Below are positions 16,739 through 25,568 of a DNA stretch of 49,399 nucleotides, in pieces (the first letter of the stretch is position 1; each line of letters begins with the position of its first letter). Made by a program: the position numbers and the translations under genes. Origin of the DNA: Planctomycetota bacterium (lineage in GTDB: Bacteria > Planctomycetota > UBA8742 > UBA2392); contig QEVF01000027.1 in the NCBI GenBank assembly GCA_003576915.1, forward strand, positions 1-49,399, read 5' to 3'. A model generated the notes under the pieces. That model ran no database searches, was not told where the DNA came from, and was given only the letters and a program-made list of their open reading frames with translations.

Positions 16739-18988
16739 TCAACTGCGCGGCCACAGCCGCTGACCTGCCCTGAACCTCTGCATCAATTTCAACGCCGCAG
16801 CGCTCCACAGCATCGCCAGTGCGGCCAGCCACGCCAGGCCCGGAAACTCCTCCGTCGAGCAGCCGCCCCCGCCGCCCCCGCCTCCACCTCCGGACGATGC
16901 CGCCGTAATCGTCACGCCGACGTTGGCCGGCGTGAGCTGCCCGCCCAGTTCAGTCACCGTGAGGGTCACAGCGCCGGGTGCGCTGCAGGCCACGGAGAAC
17001 GTGAAGGCGCCATTGACCGTCATGCCGCTGGTGAGGCCCAGAAGCGTCCCCGGCCCCGAGGCATTGAGCGCCAGGTTGTAGCTGCCAGAAGTCACCAGGG
17101 ACCCCGAATTGTCCACGACGCGGGCCACGAGATTGAACGTCTGCCCCTGTTGCGCCGTCACGGGTGCGCCGACGAACTCGAGAGCCACGGCCGTGCCCGG
17201 CCCCGCCAGGGCCAGGTCCACTCGACGCACTTCGCCTGCCGACAGATTCAGCACCTGTCTGGCGGCGGTGCCGATGCCCCCGAGGTTGGCGTTGAGCGTA
17301 TAGCTGCCGGGCGTCAGTTCCAGCCAGCAATAGAAGCCATCCTTCGCGCTGAGCGACGTGTAGGTGCTGCCGCTGCGCGTGATCCAGGCGTCCGTCACGG
17401 GCTGACCCGTCGCAAAGTCCGTGACGTAGCCGTACACGATGGCCTTCGTCGGGTTGGTCAGCCACGAAAGCGCCGGCGCATTGGCCGGCTGCGCGTAGAC
17501 GCTTGCCGGCAACGCGCTCCAGAAGTTGTAGCTGTTGGCTGCGCCATAGCTCCACACCGTCGTGCCCGGCGCGCCCAGGCTGCGCGCCGCGGTAATCTCG
17601 TTGATGGTCTCAGTCGCGCTGCCGTCTCCGCTGGCGCTCATGCCGGGGTAAATGTGGCGGCCGTTGGCGCTTGCGAGCCAGTCAGGCACCAGGTCCGAGA
17701 AATCAGGCTTGCTGCCGCCGTCGGGCCAGTAGCATTGCGGCGCAATCCAGTCGATCGCGCCCGCCGCAAGCCACGCCTTGGCGTCCTGATGGCGCGGCTT
17801 GCCGTAATAGTAACCCGTGGAGTAACCGGGGTAGGCGCTGGCGGCATAGAGCCCCAGAGGCGCGGCTGAAAGCTGCAGCGTGGGGTTGACACTGCGGACG
17901 TGGGCGTAGACATCACGCAGCCAGCGCGTGATCTGGTCGGAGGTCCAGTCGTCGAAGTTCAGGGCGCCGGGATTGGCGCCGCCCAGCCTGCGCGCCTGGC
18001 TGACCGTGTCGTGGCTGTATTGCGGCTCGGGGTTGCGGATGCGGTCGAAGTGAATGCCGTCGAGGTCGGGGTAGGTGTTCACCAGATACATTACCTGCTC
18101 GCGCAGATACTGCTGAACGTCGGGATGTCCGGGCGCGAGCCACCAATAGCCGTCAACGACGGAGCTTTGCGGAGTGCCGCTGGCGTCAGCGATGAGCCAG
18201 CTCGGGTGCGTACCGGCGAAGGCGGCGCTGCAAACGTGGGTGTTGAAGTAGCAGTGAACTTTCAAACCCAGCGCGTGCCCCGCGTCAAGCGCATAGCGCA
18301 GGGGATCGTCGCCCGCGCCCAGCGTAATCAGTGAACTCAGCGGTTCATTGGGCGAAGGATAAAGAGTCGTCGTGTCGCCGCGCATCTGAATCAACACGGT
18401 GTTGAAGTTGCCCGCTTTGGCGTTGGCCATGATGGCGTCAATGTTGCTCTTCCATACGCTTGGCGTGGTGCTGGGCCACTCAAAGCGGCTGACCCACACG
18501 CCGCGGAATTCATCGGCGGCGGGCGTCACGGGGCGAAAGCGCACGGCGTCAGCAATCACCACGCTGGGGTTGGCGTTGTTCGCCAACAGCACCCGGCCCG
18601 CAGTGCCCGCGTTGAACGTGTAGGTGCCAAGCACGCGCCAGGTGCTGCCGTTGAGCTGCTGGTTGACGCTCAGGCTGCTCGTGCCGCCCGCATGGGTCAC
18701 GGCAAAGGGCGCGTTGCTGGCCCGGTTGGCGCCCGACACATACCACACCGCCACCTCATAGCTGCCGGTTGCGGGAATCGTCGGCCGCCATTCCACGGTC
18801 GCGGTAGCGCTTGCCGCGCTGCTGGCGTAGACGTAGCCGCTGCCGTAAAAGCCCGACGACGAGCCCGCCGTCCAGGTGCCCGTGAGTTGCGCGTAGCCCG
18901 CGCCGCCATTGTCGATGATGATGTCCTGCGCCAGCGCCGCCGTGCAGAAGCAAAGCAGTGCCGGCATGAGAATCAGCGTACGAAGCAT
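16739..18988 (-). CDS. Exported GHL10-type glycoside hydrolase with C-terminal sorting signal
   Basis: 749 residues in clear modules. A signal peptide (residues 1-20, ends TAALAQ) is followed by a golvesin-C-like beta domain (about 22-155, IIIDNGGAGYAQLTG...), then a glycosyl-hydrolase-like GHL10/DUF187 barrel (about 160-500, starting EFRGVWVSRFEWP and containing DGIHFDRIRNP). A carboxypeptidase-regulatory-like domain (about 517-595) and an Ig-like region come next. The tail is ten glycines and a cysteine, a hydrophobic helix and a basic end, the shape of CTERM-type sorting signals, so the protein is probably surface anchored. GHL10 enzymes are thought to act on peptidoglycan-related or other glycans; the substrate is unknown. 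It has its own promoter. Confidence 0.85.
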   Translation of the reverse strand: MLRTLILMPALLCFCTAALAQDIIIDNGGAGYAQLTGTWTAGSSSGFYGSGYVYASSAASATATVEWRPTIPATGSYEVAVWYVSGANRASNAPFAVTHAGGTSSLSVNQQLNGSTWRVLGTYTFNAGTAGRVLLANNANPSVVIADAVRFRPVTPAADEFRGVWVSRFEWPSTTPSVWKSNIDAIMANAKAGNFNTVLIQMRGDTTTLYPSPNEPLSSLITLGAGDDPLRYALDAGHALGLKVHCYFNTHVCSAAFAGTHPSWLIADASGTPQSSVVDGYWWLAPGHPDVQQYLREQVMYLVNTYPDLDGIHFDRIRNPEPQYSHDTVSQARRLGGANPGALNFDDWTSDQITRWLRDVYAHVRSVNPTLQLSAAPLGLYAASAYPGYSTGYYYGKPRHQDAKAWLAAGAIDWIAPQCYWPDGGSKPDFSDLVPDWLASANGRHIYPGMSASGDGSATETINEITAARSLGAPGTTVWSYGAANSYNFWSALPASVYAQPANAPALSWLTNPTKAIVYGYVTDFATGQPVTDAWITRSGSTYTSLSAKDGFYCWLELTPGSYTLNANLGGIGTAARQVLNLSAGEVRRVDLALAGPGTAVALEFVGAPVTAQQGQTFNLVARVVDNSGSLVTSGSYNLALNASGPGTLLGLTSGMTVNGAFTFSVACSAPGAVTLTVTELGGQLTPANVGVTITAASSGGGGGGGGGGCSTEEFPGLAWLAALAMLWSAAALKLMQRFRAGQRLWPRS

Positions 18989-19019
18989 GCAAGGATCCGC
19001 CCAAGAGAGTCGGACCCCA

Positions 19020-19047
19020 GAGATACGGTATCAGTGAGAATTGTCAA
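19020..19047 (-). promoter_or_regulatory. Promoter of the GHL10-type gene
   Basis: On the minus strand, -35 TTGACA (19047-19042), a 16-base spacer and -10 TATCTC (19025-19020) lie 32 bases before the ATG at 18988. Confidence 0.5.
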
Positions 19048-19070
19048 TGCAGCCTGCGGGCCGGACGGCA

Positions 19071-19589
19071 TCAGTCCAGCCGCGAAGCATTGCGCGGCGC
19101 CCCCGACAGGTGGCGAAACACGTCGCACAGGCATTCTTCAGTCAGTTTCGTTTTCTCGTGGAAGTGCGCGGCAACAAAACCGAGCACGGGGGCGCCGACG
19201 AGACAGACGACAAAACAGGCCGCCGGGCCCTCCACCGCGTTGCGGCCGGACGCCATCAGCACTACGGCGGCCACCACGCTGCCGAGCAGGAGAGCGACAC
19301 TGGCCACTGCGAAGGCCCAGAATCCGGCCTGTTGGAACTTCCAGTCCGCATAGAGTCTGCGGGCCACACGGTCCCAGGCGATGCGATGAAGGTCGCCTGG
19401 GCTGAACCCGGCCCCATGCCGGCGTGGATCGGAGTAGGGCACCACAAACTGCGGCGGCAGGGCCCTGAGCTCGCTGACGCCCCACTCCGAAACAAAGATC
19501 AGGGGCGAGTTGCAGGTGTTGCAGACGATGGAGCGGCCTTCACCGATCAGCAGGTGTGCCGCGCAGCAGGGACAAAGCATGGCCCGCAT
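19071..19589 (-). CDS. Zinc-ribbon membrane protein of unknown function
   Basis: 172 residues. The N-terminus holds CPCC (Cys6-Cys9) and CNTC (Cys23-Cys26), a short zinc ribbon. Two hydrophobic segments follow (about residues 88-113 and 122-144), then a charged tail containing CLCDVFRHL. This layout (cytosolic zinc ribbon plus two membrane helices) is common among poorly characterised membrane proteins and I recognise no specific family. It starts 38 bases after comEC on the same strand and may be co-transcribed with it. An internal ATG at 19580 is an alternative start. No link to DNA uptake can be shown from sequence. Confidence 0.7.
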   Translation of the reverse strand: MRAMLCPCCAAHLLIGEGRSIVCNTCNSPLIFVSEWGVSELRALPPQFVVPYSDPRRHGAGFSPGDLHRIAWDRVARRLYADWKFQQAGFWAFAVASVALLLGSVVAAVVLMASGRNAVEGPAACFVVCLVGAPVLGFVAAHFHEKTKLTEECLCDVFRHLSGAPRNASRLD

Positions 19590-19627
19590 GGTCCGCCTCC
19601 GCTCCGATTATACCCCGCACGCGATGC

Positions 19628-22135
19628 TCATGGACGGGATTTGGCCCTTGGTTCAATAAAGGGCCTCGCTTGCAGGGCTCCGTCGGCGCCGATGGTGAAC
19701 TCCACGGCCCCGCATTCGTAGCTCTTCCACACCTGCGCCCAGGCAGCGTAGGCCGCCAGGCTTTCCTCAGCCGGAAAGGTCTCCCGGGCACTGACCACCA
19801 CGTGCTTGGGCTTCATGCGCGAAAGCAACCCCTCCAGCCCCTCCACCCGGCTGCCCTGGTGCGGTGCATACAGCACATCCACGGGGGCGAGCTGATCGAC
19901 GATGCCCGCGAAGCCGCGATGTTCAACATCCCCGCACAGCAGCAGGCGACGGCCCCCCAGATTCACCTCCAGCACCAGGCCCGTTTCGTTGCGCAGATCT
20001 GCCGCGCCGATCAGGGCGCGCGAAAACTCCATGTCGGGCCACAACGCCTTGACGCTCACCCCCGGGGCCAGTTCAAACTCCTCCCCTCGCTTGAACAGGC
20101 GCACCCTGGTTCTCGCGGCCAGCCATTGCGTCAGGGCGCGGCCGGTTTCATCTTCCGCGAAGGACTCCGGCAACAGAACGACGCCCACAGGAAAGCGCTC
20201 AAACAGTTGAGGCAGGCCATTGACGTGGTCGGCGTCGGCGTGGGAGATCGCCAGCACGTCAATGCTCTGGCGGCCGCGCTCCCAGAGAAATGGCGCCAGC
20301 ACCCGCTCTCCCGCGCCACCCAGACTGGTGCTGCCGCAATCCACCACCATGCAGGGACCCGTCGGGACCTCCAGCACGGCGCAGACACCCTGACCCACAT
20401 CCAGGGCCGTGAACACCGCCGGGCCCGGCCTCTGCGTGCTGACAAGACTCAGCGAGGGCAGCAGGCACAACCACAGCAGCCACATCGCAGCGCCTGTCAC
20501 CCGCGGCAACCCCAGGCGCGGCAACGCAAACACACTGAACAGCAACGCGTAATAACCGACCAGCCACCAGAGCGGCGGGGCCGGCAGAAACAGGTGGCTG
20601 AAGGGAAGCGAGGCGCAGACCTCACTGATCCAGGCCGTGGCACCGCAAAGCCAACCCAGAGGCCAGGCCAGCAGAGCGCCGGCGCCGGGAATAAAGGCCA
20701 GGGGCGCCAGCATGGCGATGAACAACGTGGCCGTGACCAGCGGGGTGGCCACGATGTTGCTGAAGAACATGACGGGGCTCAGCACATGCACCGTGGCAGC
20801 GAGCAGGGGCCAGGTGCAGAGGCTGACACCCAGCGATATGCCCAGAGAGTTGCCCAACCAGCCCAGGGCTACGGCCCAGGGCCCACGGCCCCGGGGGGCG
20901 CCGGGCGCCTTCAGCCTCAGCGCGGGTGCGACGACGACGATGCCAAGCACCGCCAGATAGCTCAGTTGGTAGCCCAGCTCGGCCACGGAGCCCGGATCAA
21001 GCAGGGCACCCAGCAGCGCGCTGCCCCCCAGCACGTTCAGGGCGTCGGGCTTGCGCGCCAGAATCTGGCCCGCGGCATAAATGGAAACCATCAGCACGGC
21101 GCGCAGGACGCTGGGCTGAACGCCGGTGACAAACAGGTAGGCCAGGGCCGCAAGAGCCGCCACGCTCCAGCCCGCGCGGGGGCCAGCGCCGAGCAGGCGC
21201 AACACCAGCACCACGGCCCCCGCCAGAATCGCCACGTGAACGCCGCTGACCACCAGCAGGTGCACGGTGCCGCTGCGCACAAAGGCCTCGCGCTGGGCCA
21301 CGCTCAGGCTGCCCCGCTCGCCCAAAACCGCAGCGCCCAGGATGGCCGCGCGGTCGCGCGCCATGTGCACCCCCACGCGCTCGTGCAGGAACTCATGGGC
21401 GGCCAAGGCCAGGGAGCGGGGCTCAAATCCGGCCTTGCCCCGGACCACCAACTGGCCCGGCTCGTTGAGCGTCATGGTATGCGTGACCCCAAGCCGGGCG
21501 TAGCGCCGCGCGCTGTCCACCTCGCCGGGGTTGCCGGCCCGTCGCGGCAGCCGCAAGCGACCCAGCACGGTCACTTCGTGAAACAGAGGCACAGGTGTGT
21601 CCGGCGGCACGTAGAGCTTGACCAGACCCCGGGTCGGCTCGCCGAGATCCGGCAGGTAGTCAACGCGCAGCAGGTAGCTGTCATTGCGGCGCGGGTCAGC
21701 GCCGACGGGAAAGTCAGCTTCGGGCGCGGGCTGGTCGGGATATTCAAAGGCGGCGGGGTCGCGCCTCACATAGTCGCCGCCCTCGACGATGACCCCCTCC
21801 AGGCGCACCAGTTCAGTCCCCTGCTCAAAGCGCGAGGACAGGCTTTGCGGCGAAGGCAGCAGCCATAGCGAGGCATAGCCCCAAAAACCAGTCGCCAGGG
21901 CCAGGGCGGCAAGGCCGGCCCCAAGCCAGAGTGCGGGTTGCCGCGCGGCCAGGGCCGCCAACCCGAGCCCCAGCAGGCCCGCGCCCAGGGCCGCAAGTGC
22001 CGCGCTCAGGGGCAGGGCCAGCATGTCGCCGGCGGCGCAGCCCGTCACGGCGGCCACACCCGCGAGCAGCGCCGGCCGCCGCGGAAGAAAGGCACGCACT
22101 GGAGGGGCTGCCGCATCCACAGCTTGGGAATACAA
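19628..22135 (-). CDS. comEC: ComEC/Rec2 DNA-uptake channel
   Basis: 835 residues with the three-part ComEC layout. There are N-terminal helices and a DUF4131-like beta domain (about 1-240), then the multi-helix Competence domain with the signature HLLVVSGVHVAILAG (about 290-305) and GVQPSVLRAVLM. A C-terminal metallo-beta-lactamase domain has ISHADADHVNG near 630, followed by LCGDVEHRG and LYAPHQGS. ComEC moves single-stranded DNA across the inner membrane in natural transformation. All lactamase-domain metal motifs look intact, so the putative nuclease may be active. No comEA or pilus genes are in the window. It is divergent from the lipoprotein gene at 22273. Confidence 0.93.
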   Translation of the reverse strand: MYSQAVDAAAPPVRAFLPRRPALLAGVAAVTGCAAGDMLALPLSAALAALGAGLLGLGLAALAARQPALWLGAGLAALALATGFWGYASLWLLPSPQSLSSRFEQGTELVRLEGVIVEGGDYVRRDPAAFEYPDQPAPEADFPVGADPRRNDSYLLRVDYLPDLGEPTRGLVKLYVPPDTPVPLFHEVTVLGRLRLPRRAGNPGEVDSARRYARLGVTHTMTLNEPGQLVVRGKAGFEPRSLALAAHEFLHERVGVHMARDRAAILGAAVLGERGSLSVAQREAFVRSGTVHLLVVSGVHVAILAGAVVLVLRLLGAGPRAGWSVAALAALAYLFVTGVQPSVLRAVLMVSIYAAGQILARKPDALNVLGGSALLGALLDPGSVAELGYQLSYLAVLGIVVVAPALRLKAPGAPRGRGPWAVALGWLGNSLGISLGVSLCTWPLLAATVHVLSPVMFFSNIVATPLVTATLFIAMLAPLAFIPGAGALLAWPLGWLCGATAWISEVCASLPFSHLFLPAPPLWWLVGYYALLFSVFALPRLGLPRVTGAAMWLLWLCLLPSLSLVSTQRPGPAVFTALDVGQGVCAVLEVPTGPCMVVDCGSTSLGGAGERVLAPFLWERGRQSIDVLAISHADADHVNGLPQLFERFPVGVVLLPESFAEDETGRALTQWLAARTRVRLFKRGEEFELAPGVSVKALWPDMEFSRALIGAADLRNETGLVLEVNLGGRRLLLCGDVEHRGFAGIVDQLAPVDVLYAPHQGSRVEGLEGLLSRMKPKHVVVSARETFPAEESLAAYAAWAQVWKSYECGAVEFTIGADGALQARPFIEPRAKSRP

Positions 22136-22182
22136 GCTTCAGATTGCGAATGCCAGTGCCGGAGTTGATTGCGCTTTTGGGG

Positions 22183-22210
22183 TTCAAGGCGGACGAGACG
22201 AACCTATCAT
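22183..22210 (+). promoter_or_regulatory. Candidate promoter of the DUF4349 lipoprotein pair
   Basis: TTCAAG (22183-22188), a 16-base spacer and TATCAT (22205-22210) lie 62 bases before the ATG at 22273, in the 137-base gap that also holds the divergent comEC start. Confidence 0.4.
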
Positions 22211-22272
22211 CGCCCCCATCCCTGCAACCCCTTGTCGCGTCTTGAGCCGCCCGACGGCGGAGGAGCCTGTTT

Positions 22273-23094
22273 ATGCGCTACATGTTCTTTGTGACGGCGC
22301 TGTTCGCCCTGACCGTGATGGCCTGTACCCAGACTGCCACTTCAAAGTCCGCCAAGGAGCCAAAGGCCGAAGCCAAACTGGAGCGACTCAGCAGCGAAGA
22401 ACTGGAGCAGACTTTTTCGGATTTCGGAGGAAGTCCCGACCAGGTTCCGCAGCAGGCCGGCCTGGGCGGCACAGGCAACGAAGCCGGCATGTTCTTCCAG
22501 GATATGGGCCGCGAAGGAAACCTCGGCGGCGCCCACATCAGCCTCGAAGACGGCGCTCCCAGCGGGCTCTTTCTCCGTGGCGCCCCTGTCAACTTCAACC
22601 AGGACATCATGGGCCGCTTCTCCGGCAGCACGGATGGCGAGCAGGAGCGGATTCACCGCGCCGGATGGATCAAGCTCGACGTAAAGAAGGCCATTCGCTA
22701 TGCCTCGGAGCTGCGCCGCCTCGCGGCGAACTTCCAGGCCTCGGTCACCTCATTCAAGAGTAACGAGGTCACCTGGAAGATGCCGGCCTCCAACCTTGAG
22801 GCCCTTCTGGCCTACTTTGAAAAGCGCGAAGACACGGAGCTATTGGGCTATGACTTCCGCCAGTATGACCGCACCGGCGACTTCTACGCCATCGACGCCC
22901 GCATCAAGACCGTAACCGTCATGCGGGACACCCTGCTCAAACTGGCTGAAAGGGCGGAGAAGCTGGAGGAACTGATGAAAGTTCAGGAAGCACTGGATCA
23001 GAACATGGCCAACCTCGACCGACTCAACGCCGCTGCCAAGGAGATTGAGCGACGGGCAGGCAAAGTCGAGGTCAGAATCATACTCGAGGACTGA
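22273..23094 (+). CDS. DUF4349-like lipoprotein (first paralogue)
   Basis: 273 residues. A signal with lipobox (LTVMAC) predicts a lipid-anchored N-terminus. A low-complexity Gly/Asp-rich linker runs to about residue 120. The core (about 125-273) fits DUF4349: a strand start RAGWIKLDV, VTWKMPASNLEALLAYF, YDRTGDFYAIDARIKT, a long helical coiled coil (about 215-255) and a final strand pair ending in KVEVRIILED. Typical DUF4349 proteins end in a membrane helix; this one does not. A GGAGGAG-like ribosome site precedes the ATG. It is paralogous to the next gene, 71 bases downstream. The molecular role of DUF4349 is unknown. Confidence 0.8.
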   Translation: MRYMFFVTALFALTVMACTQTATSKSAKEPKAEAKLERLSSEELEQTFSDFGGSPDQVPQQAGLGGTGNEAGMFFQDMGREGNLGGAHISLEDGAPSGLFLRGAPVNFNQDIMGRFSGSTDGEQERIHRAGWIKLDVKKAIRYASELRRLAANFQASVTSFKSNEVTWKMPASNLEALLAYFEKREDTELLGYDFRQYDRTGDFYAIDARIKTVTVMRDTLLKLAERAEKLEELMKVQEALDQNMANLDRLNAAAKEIERRAGKVEVRIILED

Positions 23095-23165
23095 GGAATT
23101 CCTTCACCCTCACGGCGCATCGGGGGATTTCTGGAGCGGGCCGCCAACCAACCTGGAGATCTCCC

Positions 23166-23819
23166 ATGCGCAAAGTTGCGTTGCTTCTGCTGGCTGTCGT
23201 GTTCGTTCCTGGCTGTGCCTCCATGGCGGCGACGGGCGCGCCGCCTCCGGAAGCGAACCGCGTCGAGCGTGAGACCCCGGCCGCCCAGCCCTCCGAGACC
23301 ATGCCCGCCCAGCCCCGTCACTTCGATGACAGCGGGCCGATCACGGAAGCTCCATTGGAGCCCGCCGAAATGCGCATCCAGCGTGCCGGCAGCGTGACCG
23401 TTTCCTGCTCGGGCAAGGAGATCAAGGCCTCCCGCGAGATCCGCCGCGCCGCCATGAAATTCGACGGCCTGGTCATGGGTTTCAAGGACGACGAAGTCTG
23501 TCTCAAGCTGGCTTCGAACAAGCTCGACGCCTTCATCGACTTCCTGGACAGCCAGGACAACCTCGAGGTCAAGGCCTATGACTTCTCGGCCTTTGACCGC
23601 ACGCTGGAGCATTACTCCCTCGCTGAGCGGCTGGAGCGCGCCCAACTGGTCCATGACCAGCTCAAGGAACTGCTTCGAAAGGCCGCCAGCCTCAACGAGC
23701 TTGAACGCATCGAACAGAAGCTGGCCGAAAGCCAGAAATCCCTCGACGCCCTGAAGACGACCAAGCTGGACATCGACCTGCGCGCCGGCCGCGTTGACCT
23801 GAAGATCATCATCAAGTAA
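23166..23819 (+). CDS. DUF4349-like lipoprotein (second paralogue)
   Basis: 217 residues with a lipobox (VPGC) after the hydrophobic KVALLLLAVVF segment, a Pro/Glu-rich linker to about residue 70, and a DUF4349-type core. RIQRAGSVTVSC aligns with RIHRAGWIKLDV of the preceding protein, then come LASNKLDAFIDFL, FDRTLEHYSLAERL, a coiled coil (about 150-200) and the terminal RAGRVDLKIIIK matching RAGKVEVRIILE. The shared order of motifs shows tandem duplication. It lacks a C-terminal membrane helix. A terminator follows at 23888. The pair may form a coiled-coil complex; this is inference. Confidence 0.8.
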   Translation: MRKVALLLLAVVFVPGCASMAATGAPPPEANRVERETPAAQPSETMPAQPRHFDDSGPITEAPLEPAEMRIQRAGSVTVSCSGKEIKASREIRRAAMKFDGLVMGFKDDEVCLKLASNKLDAFIDFLDSQDNLEVKAYDFSAFDRTLEHYSLAERLERAQLVHDQLKELLRKAASLNELERIEQKLAESQKSLDALKTTKLDIDLRAGRVDLKIIIK

Positions 23820-23887
23820 GGCGCCCCGACCCTGACCGCCGCCTCCCCGCCCCCGGGACCGGCGCCGCCAAGGCACACCCGGCTGCC

Positions 23888-23925
23888 GACTGCCTTGACT
23901 TGCGCGGCAAAGGCAGTCAATTTTT
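23888..23925 (+). terminator. Rho-independent terminator after the DUF4349 pair
   Basis: A 9-bp stem, GACTGCCTT (23888-23896) with AAGGCAGTC (23910-23918), is followed by AATTTTT, the clearest T tract of any terminator in the window. Confidence 0.8.
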
Positions 23926-23962
23926 GCCTGTAGGACAGCTCAAGTTCCGGGAGGAAGCCGAC

Positions 23963-24556
23963 ATGCGAATGGGTTCGCTCGCCTGTTTCTTCTTGCTCGC
24001 CAACGTGCTGACGGCCGCCGGCTTCAACCTCGACCGGTTTCCGCCGCAACGCAGCGCGGGCAACCTCTTTGATGGACGCCTGGAGGCTGCCGGCAACGCC
24101 AAAGATGATGCCCCCGACCTGGGAGACTTCAGCCTTTATTCCGGGCTGGGTCTGTTGCTGGACCCCGTGGGTTTTGGTTGGAACATCGAAAGTGACTTCT
24201 GGCTGGCACCGGTGCTGGCGGTCGGCTCGCGGCTGTCCATCGGTGTCGGCGACGAGACGCTTGTGCTCGGCTTTGCCCCCGTGGTCAAGGGAGCCGCCCC
24301 GGTTCCGGCCTTTGAGCGCACCATGGTCTATGCCTTTCTCGGGCCGGGGCTCGGCTACGTTTCCCACACCAGTGACAAGGGCAGTCGAGACAGCGAAGTG
24401 GGCTTCCTGCTGACCTTCGGCGTTGGCATCGACATACATTTCATTTCCGCGTTTTCCATCGGCGGCGGTCTGGCCTTCGACTGGCTGGTGACACGTCCCG
24501 CCGACGAGGGCTTCACCATGACCCTGGAGTTTCTGCGCGTGGGAGTCCATTTTTAG
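23963..24556 (+). CDS. Small outer-membrane beta-barrel-like protein
   Basis: 197 residues with a signal-like start (RMGSLACFFLLANVLTAAGF). After a short polar segment come alternating amphipathic strands (FSLYSGLGLLLDPVGFG, VLAVGSRLSIGVG, YAFLGPGLGYVSH, FLLTFGVGIDIHF), ending in a terminal aromatic strand LRVGVHF. C-terminal Phe and Gly-rich strands are typical of 8-stranded barrels, but no named family is recognised. The ATG at 23963 is chosen because GGGAGGAA lies just before it; the frame is open 21 codons further up, across the terminator. It lies between the DUF4349 pair and the sigma factor. Confidence 0.65.
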   Translation: MRMGSLACFFLLANVLTAAGFNLDRFPPQRSAGNLFDGRLEAAGNAKDDAPDLGDFSLYSGLGLLLDPVGFGWNIESDFWLAPVLAVGSRLSIGVGDETLVLGFAPVVKGAAPVPAFERTMVYAFLGPGLGYVSHTSDKGSRDSEVGFLLTFGVGIDIHFISAFSIGGGLAFDWLVTRPADEGFTMTLEFLRVGVHF

Positions 24557-24738
24557 GGCTCCCCTCCGTTGCCGCACCGTGAATTCGTCCTTACCACCAT
24601 TTCAACCGGCTCTCAGCCGCGTGTCGGCCCCATGATTTCACTTTGGCCGGGCCGCCGCAGCAGGGCCTTTCGTGGCCAAGTGCATGTTGTCGCGCCGACA
24701 TCCAACGCGGCGGGTCGTTTCACGTTTCAACCAAACGC

Positions 24739-24766
24739 TTGTTTCGCGCGGGGTCGCCCCTATGAT
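24739..24766 (+). promoter_or_regulatory. Candidate promoter of the ECF sigma gene
   Basis: TTGTTT (24739-24744), a 16-base spacer and TATGAT (24761-24766) lie 34 bases before the GTG start of the sigma factor. This resembles a housekeeping promoter rather than an ECF autoregulatory one. Confidence 0.4.
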
Positions 24767-24800
24767 GCCGCGCCAAGCCTGAATTGCCTTTGAGGACGCC

Positions 24801-25460
24801 GTGAGCGAGAGCGCCTTGGCTGAACACAAACATGACGCGCCGGCAAAGCCCGCCAAGCCCAAGAAGGGTTCGCGGGAAGAGCTTGAGACGCTGGATGACT
24901 ACGAACTCGTCAAGCGCTTCACCAAGGGCACCGTGGACGCCTTTGAAGTGCTGGTGCTGCGCCACAAGCGCCAGGTCTACAACTTCATCTACAAGATGGT
25001 GGGGAAGCCCGAGCCCGCCGACGACCTGTTCCAGGAAACGTTCATGCGCGTGCTGAAGAACGCGCACACCTACAGGCCCCGCGCCAAGTTCACGACCTGG
25101 ACGCTGCAGATCGCGCGCAACGTGACGCTGGACTACTTCAAGCGCGAGAACCTGCGCCAGCACGTCAGCCTTGACGCCACCGTGCCGGGCGACGACAAAC
25201 CATTGCGAAACCTCGTGCCCGGAAACGAGCCTCCTTCGCAGGATGTGCTGTTGTCCAAGGAGCTGCTTGAAGAAGTGCAAAGCGCCATCAAGCGCCTGCC
25301 CCTGCACCAGCAGGAGGCCCTGGTGCTGCGCGTCAACGAGGAACTCCCCTACGCCGAAATATCGGAGATCGTGGGCAGCCCCGAGGGCACGGTGAAGTAC
25401 TGGGTGCATGAGGCCGTGGCGGCCCTCACCCGCTATCTGGCCAAGCGCGGCCTGACATAA
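24801..25460 (+). CDS. ECF-type RNA polymerase sigma factor
   Basis: 219 residues with sigma region 2 (VKRFTKGTVDAFEVLVLRH, then PADDLFQETFMRVLKNA and FTTWTLQIARNVTLDYF) and region 4 (IKRLPLHQQEALVLRVNEEL, then YAEISEIVGSPEGTVKYWVHE). Sigma 1.1 and region 3 are missing, as in group IV factors. A Lys/Pro-rich N-terminal extension of ~30 residues is unusual. The GTG start has GAGG six bases upstream. The downstream gene encodes a membrane protein of FecR-like type, the usual position for its anti-sigma partner. Confidence 0.93.
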   Translation: MSESALAEHKHDAPAKPAKPKKGSREELETLDDYELVKRFTKGTVDAFEVLVLRHKRQVYNFIYKMVGKPEPADDLFQETFMRVLKNAHTYRPRAKFTTWTLQIARNVTLDYFKRENLRQHVSLDATVPGDDKPLRNLVPGNEPPSQDVLLSKELLEEVQSAIKRLPLHQQEALVLRVNEELPYAEISEIVGSPEGTVKYWVHEAVAALTRYLAKRGLT

Positions 25461-25568
25461 AGCAGCCTGGCCGGCCCCGAAATTCCCAACGCCTGGCCGG
25501 CCGAGGCGTAATACAGAAGGTGGGCAAGGCGCGATCCACGCGACAGCCCCGAGAACATAGAGATCCCC

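Noticed and set aside
19556..21868. 770-codon plus-strand frame opposite comEC
   Set aside because: Gln/His/Arg-rich translation with no recognisable domain; exact antisense of a well-supported ComEC.
25461..25568. Two GCCTGGCCGGCC direct repeats, considered as a small repeat array
   Set aside because: Only two copies, each a GC-rich self-palindrome; chance similarity is likely in this composition.
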